Shown piece after piece: positions 7,460-15,267 of a stretch of DNA of 37,902 nt. Numbering within the stretch: position 1 is the stretch's first letter; every line of letters starts with the position of its first letter. The position numbers and the translations under genes were made by a program. The notes beneath the pieces were generated by a model that saw only the letters and a list, made by a program, of their open reading frames with translations, did no database searches and had not been told where the DNA came from. Source of the stretch: RGIG3528 sp045598045 (lineage in GTDB: Bacteria > Bacillota > Clostridia > Lachnospirales > Lachnospiraceae); contig JAZLLG010000060.1 in assembly GCA_045598045.1 (NCBI GenBank), positions 1 through 37,902 of the forward strand. Reading direction: 5' to 3'.

Positions 7460-9154
7460 ATGACATATAGTGTTTTAAGGACAAATATATATAGAGTACT
7501 CCGAGTAACAATTCTTTTTGCACTCATGATTTTTATGACAGGCTGTTCAAAGGAAAACACAACGATAGTTTCTGCTGACACGGTGATGAGTGCGGAGGAC
7601 GGGAATGCATTGTTCATACTTGAAAGAGAAGTGCAGGATTTTGAATGCCCCGTGAGAGATGGTGCCCCTTACATCCCGCTTTCACTTGCGCAGGATATTT
7701 TCAACAGTGGTTTCTATTGGGACGAAGCGGAGCAGGTTATGTCCTACGTGATTCCGGGGACCATAATGAGAGTTTACCCGGATCTTCCTTATTACTATTC
7801 AAACGATGGCGTCAAAGGAACAGACGTTCCGGCACTCATTATTGAAAAAGGAACATGCTATGTTTCCACGGAGTTTGTTTCTATGTATTCCGGTGTAAGG
7901 TTCGCCTTTTTCGAAGAACCCGCACGCATCGTAACAAACTACAAGCAGAATGAATTTCTGGAATACTCCGTTATCGGTTCCGAAGGTTATCTTCACACGG
8001 AGCCGAATGTTGAAAGTCAGGCGCTCAGATTACTGGCTGAAAACGACAAACTTTTCTACATTTCCGGCACCGGAAAAGGTGGAAAGGAATTTGTTAAAGT
8101 TATGACCGAAGACGGTCTTTTCGGTTATGTCCAGCTTAAGCATCTTGGTGAATCATACTACAATTCACTAAGTCCTACTAAAGTAGAATATCCCGAAGAC
8201 GGTTTCTGCATGTACGACGGAAAAATCAAACTTGGATGGCATCAGATTTCGTCTGCGGCGGGAAACGATACATACGCAACTGCCGTTGCGAAAGCGGGTG
8301 GAATGAACGTTATTTCTCCTACATGGTATAGGCTGGCAGCTGAAGATGGAACCATTGACTCGATAGGTGATCCGGAATATGTTAATAAAGCACACGGGGA
8401 TGGACTTCAGGTTTGGCCGCTTGTTGATAACTTTGCCGACGGTGTCAGCTCGCTAAAACCGCTCTCTTCCACGAAAACGCGCGAAGTGATTATTAAAAAC
8501 CTTATTGATGAAACGCTGCGTCTGGGAGCAGACGGAATTAATATTGATTTTGAGGCCCTTTCAAAAGAGACAGGAGTACATTTTGTTGAGTTCCTTAAGG
8601 AACTTAGCGTAAAGTGCCACGAAAAAGGACTTACTCTTTCCGTGGACGATTATGTTCCTTCTGCATACAGGGCTTATTATGATTTGGAAACTCAGGGAAA
8701 ATTTGTTGACTATCTTATTCTCATGGCTTACGACGAGCATTATGCCGGCAGTCAGGAGGCAGGTTCGGTTTCATCAATAAGCTATGTCACAAATGCAATT
8801 TCGGACTGCCTGAAAATGGTGAAAAAAGAGCATATCATCGTTGCACTTCCTTTCTACACCAGAATATGGATGGAAGATTCCAAAGGCGTTACAAGTGAAG
8901 CACGTTCCATGAACGGTGCGGCAAGCTTTATAGAAGAAAACAATCTGAAAACAAAATGGGATGCAGAAACAGCGCAAAACTATGCTGAGTGCATCATTTC
9001 GGGCACTACCTACAAGGTTTGGCTTGAGGATAACCAGTCACTTTCTCACAAGCTTCAGGCAATACTTAACAATGACCTGGGTGGTGCTGCTTTCTGGCGT
9101 CTCGGACAGGAAGCGGATGGAATTTGGGAATTAATCAATACATACATTCAATGA
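7460..9154 (+). CDS. Lipoprotein with SH3-like and GH18-type catalytic domains
   Basis: A 564-residue surface lipoprotein. Residues 1-28 form a signal peptide ending in a lipobox, with Cys29 (MTGC) as the lipidation site. Residues of about 40-160 resemble a copper amine oxidase N-terminal-like domain, 165-230 an SH3-like cell-wall-binding domain (YLHTEPNVES opening), and 255-564 a GH18 barrel. The barrel carries DGINIDFE (358-365), the GH18 DxxDxDxE-type signature in which Asn replaces one Asp and Glu365 is the acid catalyst. Proteins of this build include spore or wall glycosidases of the YaaH/chitinase-like class, so peptidoglycan or an N-acetylglucosamine polymer is the likely substrate. 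GAGGT precedes the ATG. tsaC follows after 72 bases with no evident terminator. Confidence 0.88.
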   Translation: MTYSVLRTNIYRVLRVTILFALMIFMTGCSKENTTIVSADTVMSAEDGNALFILEREVQDFECPVRDGAPYIPLSLAQDIFNSGFYWDEAEQVMSYVIPGTIMRVYPDLPYYYSNDGVKGTDVPALIIEKGTCYVSTEFVSMYSGVRFAFFEEPARIVTNYKQNEFLEYSVIGSEGYLHTEPNVESQALRLLAENDKLFYISGTGKGGKEFVKVMTEDGLFGYVQLKHLGESYYNSLSPTKVEYPEDGFCMYDGKIKLGWHQISSAAGNDTYATAVAKAGGMNVISPTWYRLAAEDGTIDSIGDPEYVNKAHGDGLQVWPLVDNFADGVSSLKPLSSTKTREVIIKNLIDETLRLGADGINIDFEALSKETGVHFVEFLKELSVKCHEKGLTLSVDDYVPSAYRAYYDLETQGKFVDYLILMAYDEHYAGSQEAGSVSSISYVTNAISDCLKMVKKEHIIVALPFYTRIWMEDSKGVTSEARSMNGAASFIEENNLKTKWDAETAQNYAECIISGTTYKVWLEDNQSLSHKLQAILNNDLGGAAFWRLGQEADGIWELINTYIQ

Positions 9155-9226
9155 TTTTTGCAAACAGTTCAGGAGAAAGTTGTTCTTGAATTTTGTTGTT
9201 GCACATATGGAAAGGAAGTCTTTTAA

Positions 9227-10315
9227 TTGAGCGAAGAAGAAATTCAAATTGAAACAAAGCTTATTAAGCCGGACAGAAAGAATCTGAAGGACTCCGACTT
9301 TACTGAAGCAGGAGAAATTCTTCGGGCAGGCGGTCTCGTTGCTTTTCCGACCGAAACGGTATACGGTCTCGGAGGCAATGCGCTTGACCCTTCCGCATCA
9401 CGTAAAATATACAAGGCTAAAGGACGCCCTTCGGACAATCCCCTGATTGTGCACATTTCGAAACCTGAGGACATATGCGAACTTGCAGAGGACATTCCCG
9501 ATATGGCCTGGAAGCTGGCAGACAAGTTTTGGCCCGGCCCGATGACGATGATTCTTAAAAAGAAGGACATTGTTCCGAAGGAGACGACAGGTGGATTGGA
9601 TACTGTGGCAATTCGCCTTCCTTCCGATGAAATCGCCAGGACGCTCATAAGGACTTCAGGCGTATTTGTTGCAGCACCTTCAGCCAATGCATCCGGAAGA
9701 CCTTCGCCCACGGAAGCTGAGCACGTTGTAAACGATCTCTTCGGCCGTATTGATATGATAATTGACGGTGGTTCCTGCGATATCGGCCTTGAATCTTCCA
9801 TAATCGATCTTTCGGGAGACGAGCCGATGATTCTGCGTCCGGGCTTCATCACAAAAGAGGACTTTGAAAAAGTTATCAATGATGTTGAGTATGATAAGGC
9901 CGTAATTTCCAAGCGGATGGATAAAAACATTGTGGCAAAGGCACCGGGCATGAAGTACAGACATTATGCGCCCAAGGGGAACATAACAATCGTTGAGGGC
10001 GAACGTGAGAAAGTAATCGAGGCCATCAACAGGAAGGTTGCCGAAAGCGAAAATGCCGGAGTAAAGACGGCGGTGCTTACGTCGCTTGAAAATGAGGCTT
10101 TATACAAATGTGCACGCCTTTATAATCTTGGTATGAGAAGCGACGGTCTTGAGATTGCTCAGAACCTTTTTGCGGTACTTCGAAGCCTTGACGAGGACGG
10201 CGTGGAAGTGATATATTCAGAAAGTTATGATGAGCTGAAACTTTCGGAAGCCATTATGAACAGGCTGCGTAAAGCGGCTGGCTATAACATTGTTAATGCG
10301 GAGGATTTATTATGA
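9227..10315 (+). CDS. tsaC: L-threonylcarbamoyladenylate synthase, Sua5 type
   Basis: Makes threonylcarbamoyl-AMP from threonine, bicarbonate and ATP, the first step of the universal t6A37 modification of ANN-decoding tRNAs. At 362 residues it is the long Sua5 form. The YrdC domain (about 20-210) carries the FPTETVYGLGGNA opening, KAKGRPSDNPL, the WPGPMT block and the APSANASGRPSPT block; a C-terminal Sua5 domain follows from about 235 after APGMKYRHYAPKG. The start is TTG at 9227 with GGAAG upstream. It overlaps rpiB by four bases (ATGA), so the pair is translationally coupled, a gene order commonly seen in Firmicutes. Confidence 0.95.
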   Translation: MSEEEIQIETKLIKPDRKNLKDSDFTEAGEILRAGGLVAFPTETVYGLGGNALDPSASRKIYKAKGRPSDNPLIVHISKPEDICELAEDIPDMAWKLADKFWPGPMTMILKKKDIVPKETTGGLDTVAIRLPSDEIARTLIRTSGVFVAAPSANASGRPSPTEAEHVVNDLFGRIDMIIDGGSCDIGLESSIIDLSGDEPMILRPGFITKEDFEKVINDVEYDKAVISKRMDKNIVAKAPGMKYRHYAPKGNITIVEGEREKVIEAINRKVAESENAGVKTAVLTSLENEALYKCARLYNLGMRSDGLEIAQNLFAVLRSLDEDGVEVIYSESYDELKLSEAIMNRLRKAAGYNIVNAEDLL

Positions 10316-10743
10316 TAGCACTTGGCTGTGATCACGGCGGTTTTGAACTTATGCAGGAAGTTAAGAAACACCTGCAGGAGAGAGGACTTGAGTATAAGGA
10401 TTTCGGTACGGATTCCACCAAATCCGTTGATTACCCCGACTATGCAAAGAAGGTTGCAAAGTCCATTCTTTCCGGAGAATGTGAAAAGGGTCTTCTTATT
10501 TGCGGAACAGGCATTGGCATTTCCATCACTGCAAACCGCTTTAAAGGCATCCGTTGCGCTTGCTGCCATGACTGCTTTTCAGCAGAGGCAACACGTCTCC
10601 ACAATGATGCAAATATTCTTGCCATGGGCGGCAGAGTAATCGGCGCCGGTCATGCACTGAAGGTCATCGATACTTTCCTTGATACGCCTTTTTCAAATGA
10701 TGAAAGACACATCAGAAGAATTAAAAAGATTGATGAAGAATAA
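10312..10743 (+). CDS. rpiB: Ribose-5-phosphate isomerase B
   Basis: Interconverts ribose 5-phosphate and ribulose 5-phosphate in the pentose phosphate pathway. The 143-residue product shows the RpiB/LacAB family pattern: GCDHGGFEL at the N-terminus, CGTGIGISITANR around the active-site cysteine, and HNDANILAMGGR. The start codon overlaps the tsaC stop in an ATGA, and a strong terminator follows. A LacA/B-like or allose-phosphate isomerase role is possible in this family, but the absence of other sugar genes favours RpiB. Confidence 0.94.
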   Translation: MIALGCDHGGFELMQEVKKHLQERGLEYKDFGTDSTKSVDYPDYAKKVAKSILSGECEKGLLICGTGIGISITANRFKGIRCACCHDCFSAEATRLHNDANILAMGGRVIGAGHALKVIDTFLDTPFSNDERHIRRIKKIDEE

Positions 10744-10754
10744 TTAAAACAATT

Positions 10755-10794
10755 ACAGGCACTCCTTCATATCAAAGGAGTGCCTGTTCTTTTA
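10755..10794. terminator. Terminator shared by rpiB and the convergent ABC-F gene
   Basis: ACAGGCACTCCTT (10755-10767) and AAGGAGTGCCTGT (10775-10787) form a perfect 13-base-pair stem with a 7-base loop, followed by TCTTTTAT on the plus strand; A-rich bases before the stem allow weaker minus-strand use. Confidence 0.85.
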
Positions 10795-10802
10795 TAAATA
10801 CC

Positions 10803-12626
10803 TTATTGCGCTGCAATCTTTGCGGCAAGATCTTCAAGATATTCCCAACGTTCCATCTTTTCCCAAAGCTCATTCTCAAGACTTTCTTTTTCGCTTGTAA
10901 GCTCCATGAGTCGGCTGTAATTGCTGGTGTTTGCAGCCATAAGCTCCTCGGCCTCTGCAATTTTCTCTTCGAGCGCGGCGATGTCTGCTTCGATGGTTTC
11001 GTATTCTTTTTGCTCCTTGTAGGAAAATTTCAGTTTTTTCGGAGCTTCTTTCCAAGCCTGAATGCTCGATGATTCGGCATTTTTTGTATTGTCATGCTTT
11101 TCGTTGACGCTGTTTGAAAGGCCGCCGGACTTTTCCAGAAAATCGGTGTATCCGCCTTCGTATTGCTTTATCACGCCGCCTCCTTCAAAGGCGAAGATTC
11201 TGCGGGCGATACGGTCAAGGAAATATCTGTCATGAGATACAGCCACAACGATGCCGTCATAGTGATCAAGGAAGTCCTCAAGCAAGGTCAAAGTCTGTAT
11301 ATCCAAATCATTTGTCGGCTCATCAAGGAACAGTACATTGGTTGCCGTCATCAGGAGACGCAGAAGGTAAAGTCGGCGTTTTTCGCCGCCGGAGAGCCTT
11401 CCGATGAGAGCATAGTGCATATTGGACGGAAACAGGAAACGTTCAAGCATTTGTGACGCTGTTATTGCGCCTTCGGTAGTATGCACGATTTCAGCACCTT
11501 CGCGTACATACTCGATAACCTTCATGTTGTCGTCCATCCACTCATTTTCCTGAGAAAAATAACCTATTGAAACAGTCTGGCCTATGGTGATGGTTCCGCT
11601 GTCCGGAGCAACCACACCGTTAATCATCTTCAAAAGTGTGGATTTGCCGCAACCGTTTGAGCCAACGATGCCAATGCGGTCGTGCTTAAGGAAAATGTAG
11701 GAGAAGTCCTTAATTAATACTTTACTGCCGTAAGATTTGCTTATATGTTCAAGCTCGATGGTTGTGTTGCCCATTCGTGACGTAAGGCTTTTTCCCATTT
11801 GACCGGATAGTTCTTTGAAGCCGGCCTCAATATCACGGTTCGGCGGGGCAACATCTTTAAGATTTTCATATCTCTCTATGTGCGCTTTCTGCTTGGTGGT
11901 GCGGGCACGGGCACCGCGCATCATCCACTGTATTTCTGTGCGGAGTATCGACTGACGCTTGCGCTCTGCCGCATCCTCGTATGCTTTTCGCTGCTCTTTT
12001 AAAGCAAGATAACCGAGGTAGTTATCCTCATAGCTGTAGAGCTTTCCGTGTTCCAACTCGACGATTCTGTTGGCCACGCTGTCCAGAAAATATCGGTCAT
12101 GGGTAATCATGATGATTGCACCGCTAAATGCAATCAATGTCTTTTCGAGCCATTCGGCCATGGAGGAATCCAAATGGTTTGTTGGCTCATCAAGTATCAT
12201 GATATCTGATTCGGAAAGGAAGGTGCGTACAAGCGCAACGCGTTTTCTCTGTCCCCCCGACAATTCATTGACATTTTGGCTCATTTCGGGAATGGCAAGA
12301 ATGTTCAGCATTTTCTTTGCTTCGGGTTCTTTTACAACTCTTTCTTCAGCCGGACACTCCGAGAGGGCAGCCTCCAAAACAGTATGTCCCGCATCAAACG
12401 AAGGTGTCTGCGGCAGGAATCCGATCTTTAGATTACGTCCGCGTGTCACGGTACCTTCATCCGGCTCGAGAAGCCCGGCCAGAATCTTAAGTAAGGTTGA
12501 CTTACCGGTGCCGTTTACACCGATGATTCCAACCTTTTCTCCTTCATTCAGGGAAAAAGAGGCGTCGTTAAGCAACGGTTTTTCTGTATATGCATGTGTG
12601 AGATGTTCAGCTGTAAGTAGATTCAT
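10803..12626 (-). CDS. ABC-F ATPase, Uup/YfmR-like
   Basis: A soluble 607-residue protein with two ABC ATPase domains and no membrane segment. ABC-F proteins bind the ribosomal E site and relieve stalling. Walker A motifs are GVNGTGKS (36-43) and GSNGCGKST (322-330); signature motifs are LSGGQ (122-126) and LSGGE in the second domain. The linker around 200-260 carries the W-x-x-x-G-A-x-A-R-x-T-K-x-K pattern, and residues from about 530 form a C-terminal coiled coil, both features of the Uup/YfmR branch rather than of antibiotic-resistance ABC-F proteins. The frame extends to 12686, but TATAAT lies inside it, so ATG 12624-12626 is the likely start even though its RBS is weak. Confidence 0.9.
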   Translation of the reverse strand: MNLLTAEHLTHAYTEKPLLNDASFSLNEGEKVGIIGVNGTGKSTLLKILAGLLEPDEGTVTRGRNLKIGFLPQTPSFDAGHTVLEAALSECPAEERVVKEPEAKKMLNILAIPEMSQNVNELSGGQRKRVALVRTFLSESDIMILDEPTNHLDSSMAEWLEKTLIAFSGAIIMITHDRYFLDSVANRIVELEHGKLYSYEDNYLGYLALKEQRKAYEDAAERKRQSILRTEIQWMMRGARARTTKQKAHIERYENLKDVAPPNRDIEAGFKELSGQMGKSLTSRMGNTTIELEHISKSYGSKVLIKDFSYIFLKHDRIGIVGSNGCGKSTLLKMINGVVAPDSGTITIGQTVSIGYFSQENEWMDDNMKVIEYVREGAEIVHTTEGAITASQMLERFLFPSNMHYALIGRLSGGEKRRLYLLRLLMTATNVLFLDEPTNDLDIQTLTLLEDFLDHYDGIVVAVSHDRYFLDRIARRIFAFEGGGVIKQYEGGYTDFLEKSGGLSNSVNEKHDNTKNAESSSIQAWKEAPKKLKFSYKEQKEYETIEADIAALEEKIAEAEELMAANTSNYSRLMELTSEKESLENELWEKMERWEYLEDLAAKIAAQ

Positions 12627-12654
12627 ATCAAGTACCCGAATTGCGTTTTTCTGC

Positions 12655-12683
12655 ATTATATAGGGAAAAGATATATTTTTCAA
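12655..12683 (-). promoter_or_regulatory. Sigma-A promoter for the ABC-F gene
   Basis: Minus strand TTGAAA (12678-12683), 17-base spacer, perfect TATAAT (12655-12660). Predicted leader is only about 22 bases, leaving no room for the leader attenuators seen before some resistance ABC-F genes. Confidence 0.75.
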
Positions 12684-12751
12684 CAAGGATTGTAATTATG
12701 AAGAAAGTTGGGAGGGCAAGCCATGACTTAAGGCTTGAGATGTTGACTTCC

Positions 12752-12777
12752 GGTATCAGCTAAGCGAGAAGGATGCC
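12752..12777. repeat. Degenerate GGTATC palindrome
   Basis: GGTATC (12752-12757) and GGATGCC (12771-12777) resemble the arms of the family with one mismatch. It lies 68 bases before repeat A and may be a decayed member. Confidence 0.4.
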
Positions 12778-12844
12778 ATTATAGTGTGAAATCAGTCCGG
12801 AAATGCCGACTTTTGATATCTTTCACGAGACGAAGGCGTTGCGT

Positions 12845-13074
12845 GGTATCTCATGGGAGATTGTAAGGCAAAAGATACCATTTTGATCGAATTTCACGCT
12901 CTTCTGGGGGGCTGCGGTATCCATATGATGGAAAACATGAAAAAGACCTCGCTTCAATGCTTGGAAGTGAGGTCTTTTGAGATTTTCTGGCTATATGGAT
13001 ACCACATTGACCGGGCATTGGCCCACAATACCTGATTTTGGTATCTCCTTCTGAATAATGGAAGCATAGATACC
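12845..13074. repeat. GGTATC palindromic element, copy A (three stem-loops)
   Basis: Three successive palindromes share GGTATC arms: GGTATCT 12845-12851 with AGATACC 12873-12879; GGTATCCATAT 12916-12926 with ATATGGATACC 12993-13003, enclosing the hairpin AAAAGACCTCGCTTC (12941-12955) / GAAGTGAGGTCTTTT (12964-12978); and GGTATCT 13040-13046 with AGATACC 13068-13074. Bases 12868-13046 recur at 14338-14516 with four mismatches in 179, in direct orientation. The inner hairpin has T on one side and A on the other, so it could terminate in both directions. Open frames across the copy are probably fortuitous. Confidence 0.88.
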
Positions 13075-13183
13075 GCTTCGTTGCAGCTTATATGAAATAA
13101 TACGACTCCATTGCGTGTAGTACTACCTGCGCTTCAAAATCAGTTTTACAATGTATTGACTTGAAAATGAAAAGCTGTGAAAG

Positions 13184-13951
13184 TTAAAAGAAATAAGTTT
13201 GGATGAGACCTTCCACAATGCCTATATCAAGAGGCTTTTCTTTGGTTTCTGATGTGAGTATAAGGTCAATCATCGGATATATTCCCGAATCGGAATACAG
13301 ACGCAACTTTTTTGCTGCGGTATCTCTGTATGACGGTAAATCCATCAGCCCCAAGTGCTCCCAATAAATAATTCGTCTTTCCTGCGGGTGCAATGTAACA
13401 AAGTCGGGATGGAGTATCACTCCGTCACAAATCAACTCCTGCTCGTACCGATATGGGATGTGATTCAGGTATAGACAATTTGCAATGGTTCCTTCGGATT
13501 TTGAACGGACTTTTTCCCCCCGAAGTGTTTTATGAATAAGTCCTTCAGGGCGTGATTCCAAATGAGCAAACGGAGCGTTTTGCCATTCGTTGAGGTATGA
13601 ATCCGAGAATTGTGCGTACTCCGGCAGTAATTCTTTGTATCCGGGGACATCAAGTAACTTAGCCGCGGAGTTTGGAATGGAAAGAGGAATACTTTGAAGA
13701 GCCTTCAGTTCGGTCTTTGCATCGTTAATTTTGCATAATGTGTACTTCTTCTCTGCAAGATTATGAGCAAGAAAGATATCTTTTTTAGGAATGTATCTTT
13801 TTTCTCCGTCTGAGGAAACATACCATTTGACTCTTTTCCCTTGGTGACAGCAAATGAGATTTCCTTCCGGAAAGGAAGACAATTTCTTCTCCATTTCTTC
13901 AATCTGCTGCGATAAATTGATCTCTTTAATTTGTCTTTTTTCTACAATCAT
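13184..13951 (-). CDS. Solitary PD-(D/E)XK nuclease-like protein
   Basis: A 255-residue cytoplasmic protein. Residues 5-25 are a short coiled coil. Residues 149-205 match a restriction-endonuclease-like core: RSKSE (149-153) with Glu153, HPDF (181-184) with Asp183, and YWEHLG (196-201) with Glu198. The usual lysine of E-x-K is not present; His199 follows the glutamate, as in a family I know only from uncharacterised and helicase-linked proteins. No signal peptide is present. A first ATG at 13972 exists, but AAGGAG lies six bases before the ATG at 13951, which is preferred. The gene stands alone between two direct 179-bp GGTATC repeats, with no methylase or helicase beside it. Nuclease activity is an inference; the target is unknown. 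Confidence 0.65.
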   Translation of the reverse strand: MIVEKRQIKEINLSQQIEEMEKKLSSFPEGNLICCHQGKRVKWYVSSDGEKRYIPKKDIFLAHNLAEKKYTLCKINDAKTELKALQSIPLSIPNSAAKLLDVPGYKELLPEYAQFSDSYLNEWQNAPFAHLESRPEGLIHKTLRGEKVRSKSEGTIANCLYLNHIPYRYEQELICDGVILHPDFVTLHPQERRIIYWEHLGLMDLPSYRDTAAKKLRLYSDSGIYPMIDLILTSETKEKPLDIGIVEGLIQTYFF

Positions 13952-13987
13952 TTGGGTCTCCTTAAGGCCCATTTCTCCCGTGGCTAA

Positions 13988-14016
13988 CTTATATCATAAA
14001 AATGTAAAAGATACAA
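13988..14016 (-). promoter_or_regulatory. Putative promoter for the nuclease-like gene
   Basis: Minus strand TTGTAT (14011-14016), 17-base spacer, TATAAG (13988-13993). The predicted start lies about 30 bases before the ATG. Confidence 0.5.
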
Positions 14017-14314
14017 TGATTGAATCTGTAAAAAAACGAACTCTATCGAATTTAGGTGGTGAGTGAAGACAGGTACGGTAGATTTCAATCAACCGGATTT
14101 ACTGTTCGATTGCGACACCGATAGTGTACGCTGCCGTATACCCAAAGCCTTGACGCAGGCTTGCTTTTTTGGTACGGAAGAGTAAAAAGCTGCATAACAA
14201 CAATCTTATAACCAATAGATGGCTTTCCGGACACATGTTTACTGTTAACTGCTTGGCGTGGAATGAAACAGCCGCACTTATAGTAATTGATGAACAGGTT
14301 GCGAGATCAATGGC
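14017..14314. other. Intergenic stretch with no recognised gene
   Basis: Between the nuclease-like gene's promoter and repeat B I see no credible coding sequence on either strand. The one structure is a short hairpin AAGCCT (14145-14150) / AGGCTT (14157-14162) followed by GC and six T, a possible weak plus-strand terminator. Confidence 0.4.
14145..14170 (+). terminator. Possible weak terminator
   Basis: AAGCCT and AGGCTT pair around a 6-base loop, then GCTTTTTT. No plus-strand gene is upstream, so its role is unclear; it may be a relic. Confidence 0.3.
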
Positions 14315-14566
14315 GGTATCTATTTGGTGCTTCTTTTGCAAAAGATACCATTTTGATCGAATTTCACGTTCTTCTGGGGGGCTGCGGTATCCATATGATG
14401 GAAAACATGAAAAAGACCTCGCTTCAATGCTTGGAAGTGAGGTCTTTTGAGAGTTTTTGGCTATATGGATACCACATTGACCAGGCATTGGCCCACAATA
14501 CCTGATTTTGGTATCTTTTTGAGAAAAAGTGTCATACAGATACCACCAACGTGAAATACAGATACC
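14315..14566. repeat. GGTATC palindromic element, copy B (three stem-loops)
   Basis: Same order as copy A: GGTATCT 14315-14321 with AGATACC 14343-14349; GGTATCCATAT 14386-14396 with ATATGGATACC 14463-14473 around the ACCTC hairpin; GGTATCT 14510-14516 with AGATACC 14538-14544, followed by a further AGATACC at 14560-14566. The core 14338-14516 is 97.8 percent identical to 12868-13046. The four differences fall outside the paired arms of the main stems. The offset from copy A is exactly 1470 bases through the core. Confidence 0.88.
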
Positions 14567-14578
14567 ACCAACGTGAAA
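14535..14578 (+). repeat. 22-bp tandem duplication carrying AGATACC
   Basis: The 22-base unit starting TACAGATACCACC and ending GTGAAA occurs twice in tandem (14535-14556, 14557-14578). Each unit carries one AGATACC arm, so either could close the third hairpin of copy B. Confidence 0.85.
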
Positions 14579-14695
14579 TGTGGCGCGAATGTCGCAATTT
14601 TGATGAGAAAAAATGCAGAAAGCAGTGTGAGAAGCAACTTTGTCGGGAAAACCGGCGTGCGAGACAATCAATTTGGCGGTTGATGCAACATGAAA

Positions 14696-15256
14696 CTACG
14701 GAACAACATACTCCGGAGATGTGAAGTCCGCCCCGCTGTGGTACCTTGAATACAAAGTGGCCAAATAGTCGTGCGCGGTGTGAAGGGCGAAGCTCAGCTG
14801 TTCCTCGGTAATCATACCGGCACGGAACATATCGACACATTCGTCAAGGTCCGCAACTTCTATGAGACCGTCGGGATTAACGATGATGTCGACAAGAAGG
14901 TCCGTGTAAACAATGATTTTCTCGCCATTATGCTCGGAGAGATTCTCAATAAACTCTTCAGCATGATTTTTCATTTCACAGCCCGGGAGGCAGTTCAAAC
15001 CTTCAACGCCCTGCTCCATGACGATGTCACAGTACCAGTGGATAAAATTGCCTTCTTTGTCATATATACGGCTTATTTTTAAGCCCTTTTTGCGATAGTA
15101 GGTTGACTTGCCCGCACTGAAGTCGTCACGCGGCTTAAGAGGCTTCCAACAGGTGACAATCTTTTCATCATCGAAATGAAGGATGTCGTCATCCTTAAGC
15201 CATGTTAGCTCGTGGGGTAAGAAACGCTTTCTGAATAAGGCAATGTTATCTGACAT
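14696..15256 (-). CDS. DUF402 domain protein
   Basis: A 186-residue cytoplasmic protein of the DUF402 family, seen from the block YTDLLVDIIVNPDG followed by EVADLDE, which holds the family's conserved acidic residues, and an aromatic W-Y segment (FIHWYCDIV) upstream. Characterised relatives include nucleoside tri/diphosphatases, with metal bound by the acidic cluster; others act on or bind RNA. Which applies here is not predictable. The start has GGGAGGTCACC before ATG. It lies 11 bases after trkH and is probably the third gene of the trkA-trkH transcript. Confidence 0.82.
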   Translation of the reverse strand: MSDNIALFRKRFLPHELTWLKDDDILHFDDEKIVTCWKPLKPRDDFSAGKSTYYRKKGLKISRIYDKEGNFIHWYCDIVMEQGVEGLNCLPGCEMKNHAEEFIENLSEHNGEKIIVYTDLLVDIIVNPDGLIEVADLDECVDMFRAGMITEEQLSFALHTAHDYLATLYSRYHSGADFTSPEYVVP

Positions 15257-15267
15257 GGTGACCTCCC

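Noticed and set aside
12853..13035. A 60-residue plus-strand open frame, repeated as a 72-residue frame at 14287-14505
   Set aside because: It lies across the palindromic repeat, has no good RBS, and three of four base differences between copies would change the peptide, so there is no sign of protein-level selection.
14145..14170. Evidence for a degraded gene end at the weak terminator
   Set aside because: No protein-like frame leads into the hairpin on the plus strand, so it is listed only as a possible terminator.
5851..14578. Integron attC cassette array
   Set aside because: The palindromes lack a recognisable integrase core site, and no integrase gene is in the window; only the general cassette-like layout is similar.
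14099..14671. A 190-residue minus-strand open frame across repeat B
   Set aside because: It consists mostly of the palindromic repeat and the 22-bp tandem read as protein (HVGGIC, RWWYLY), has no convincing RBS and no recognisable domain.
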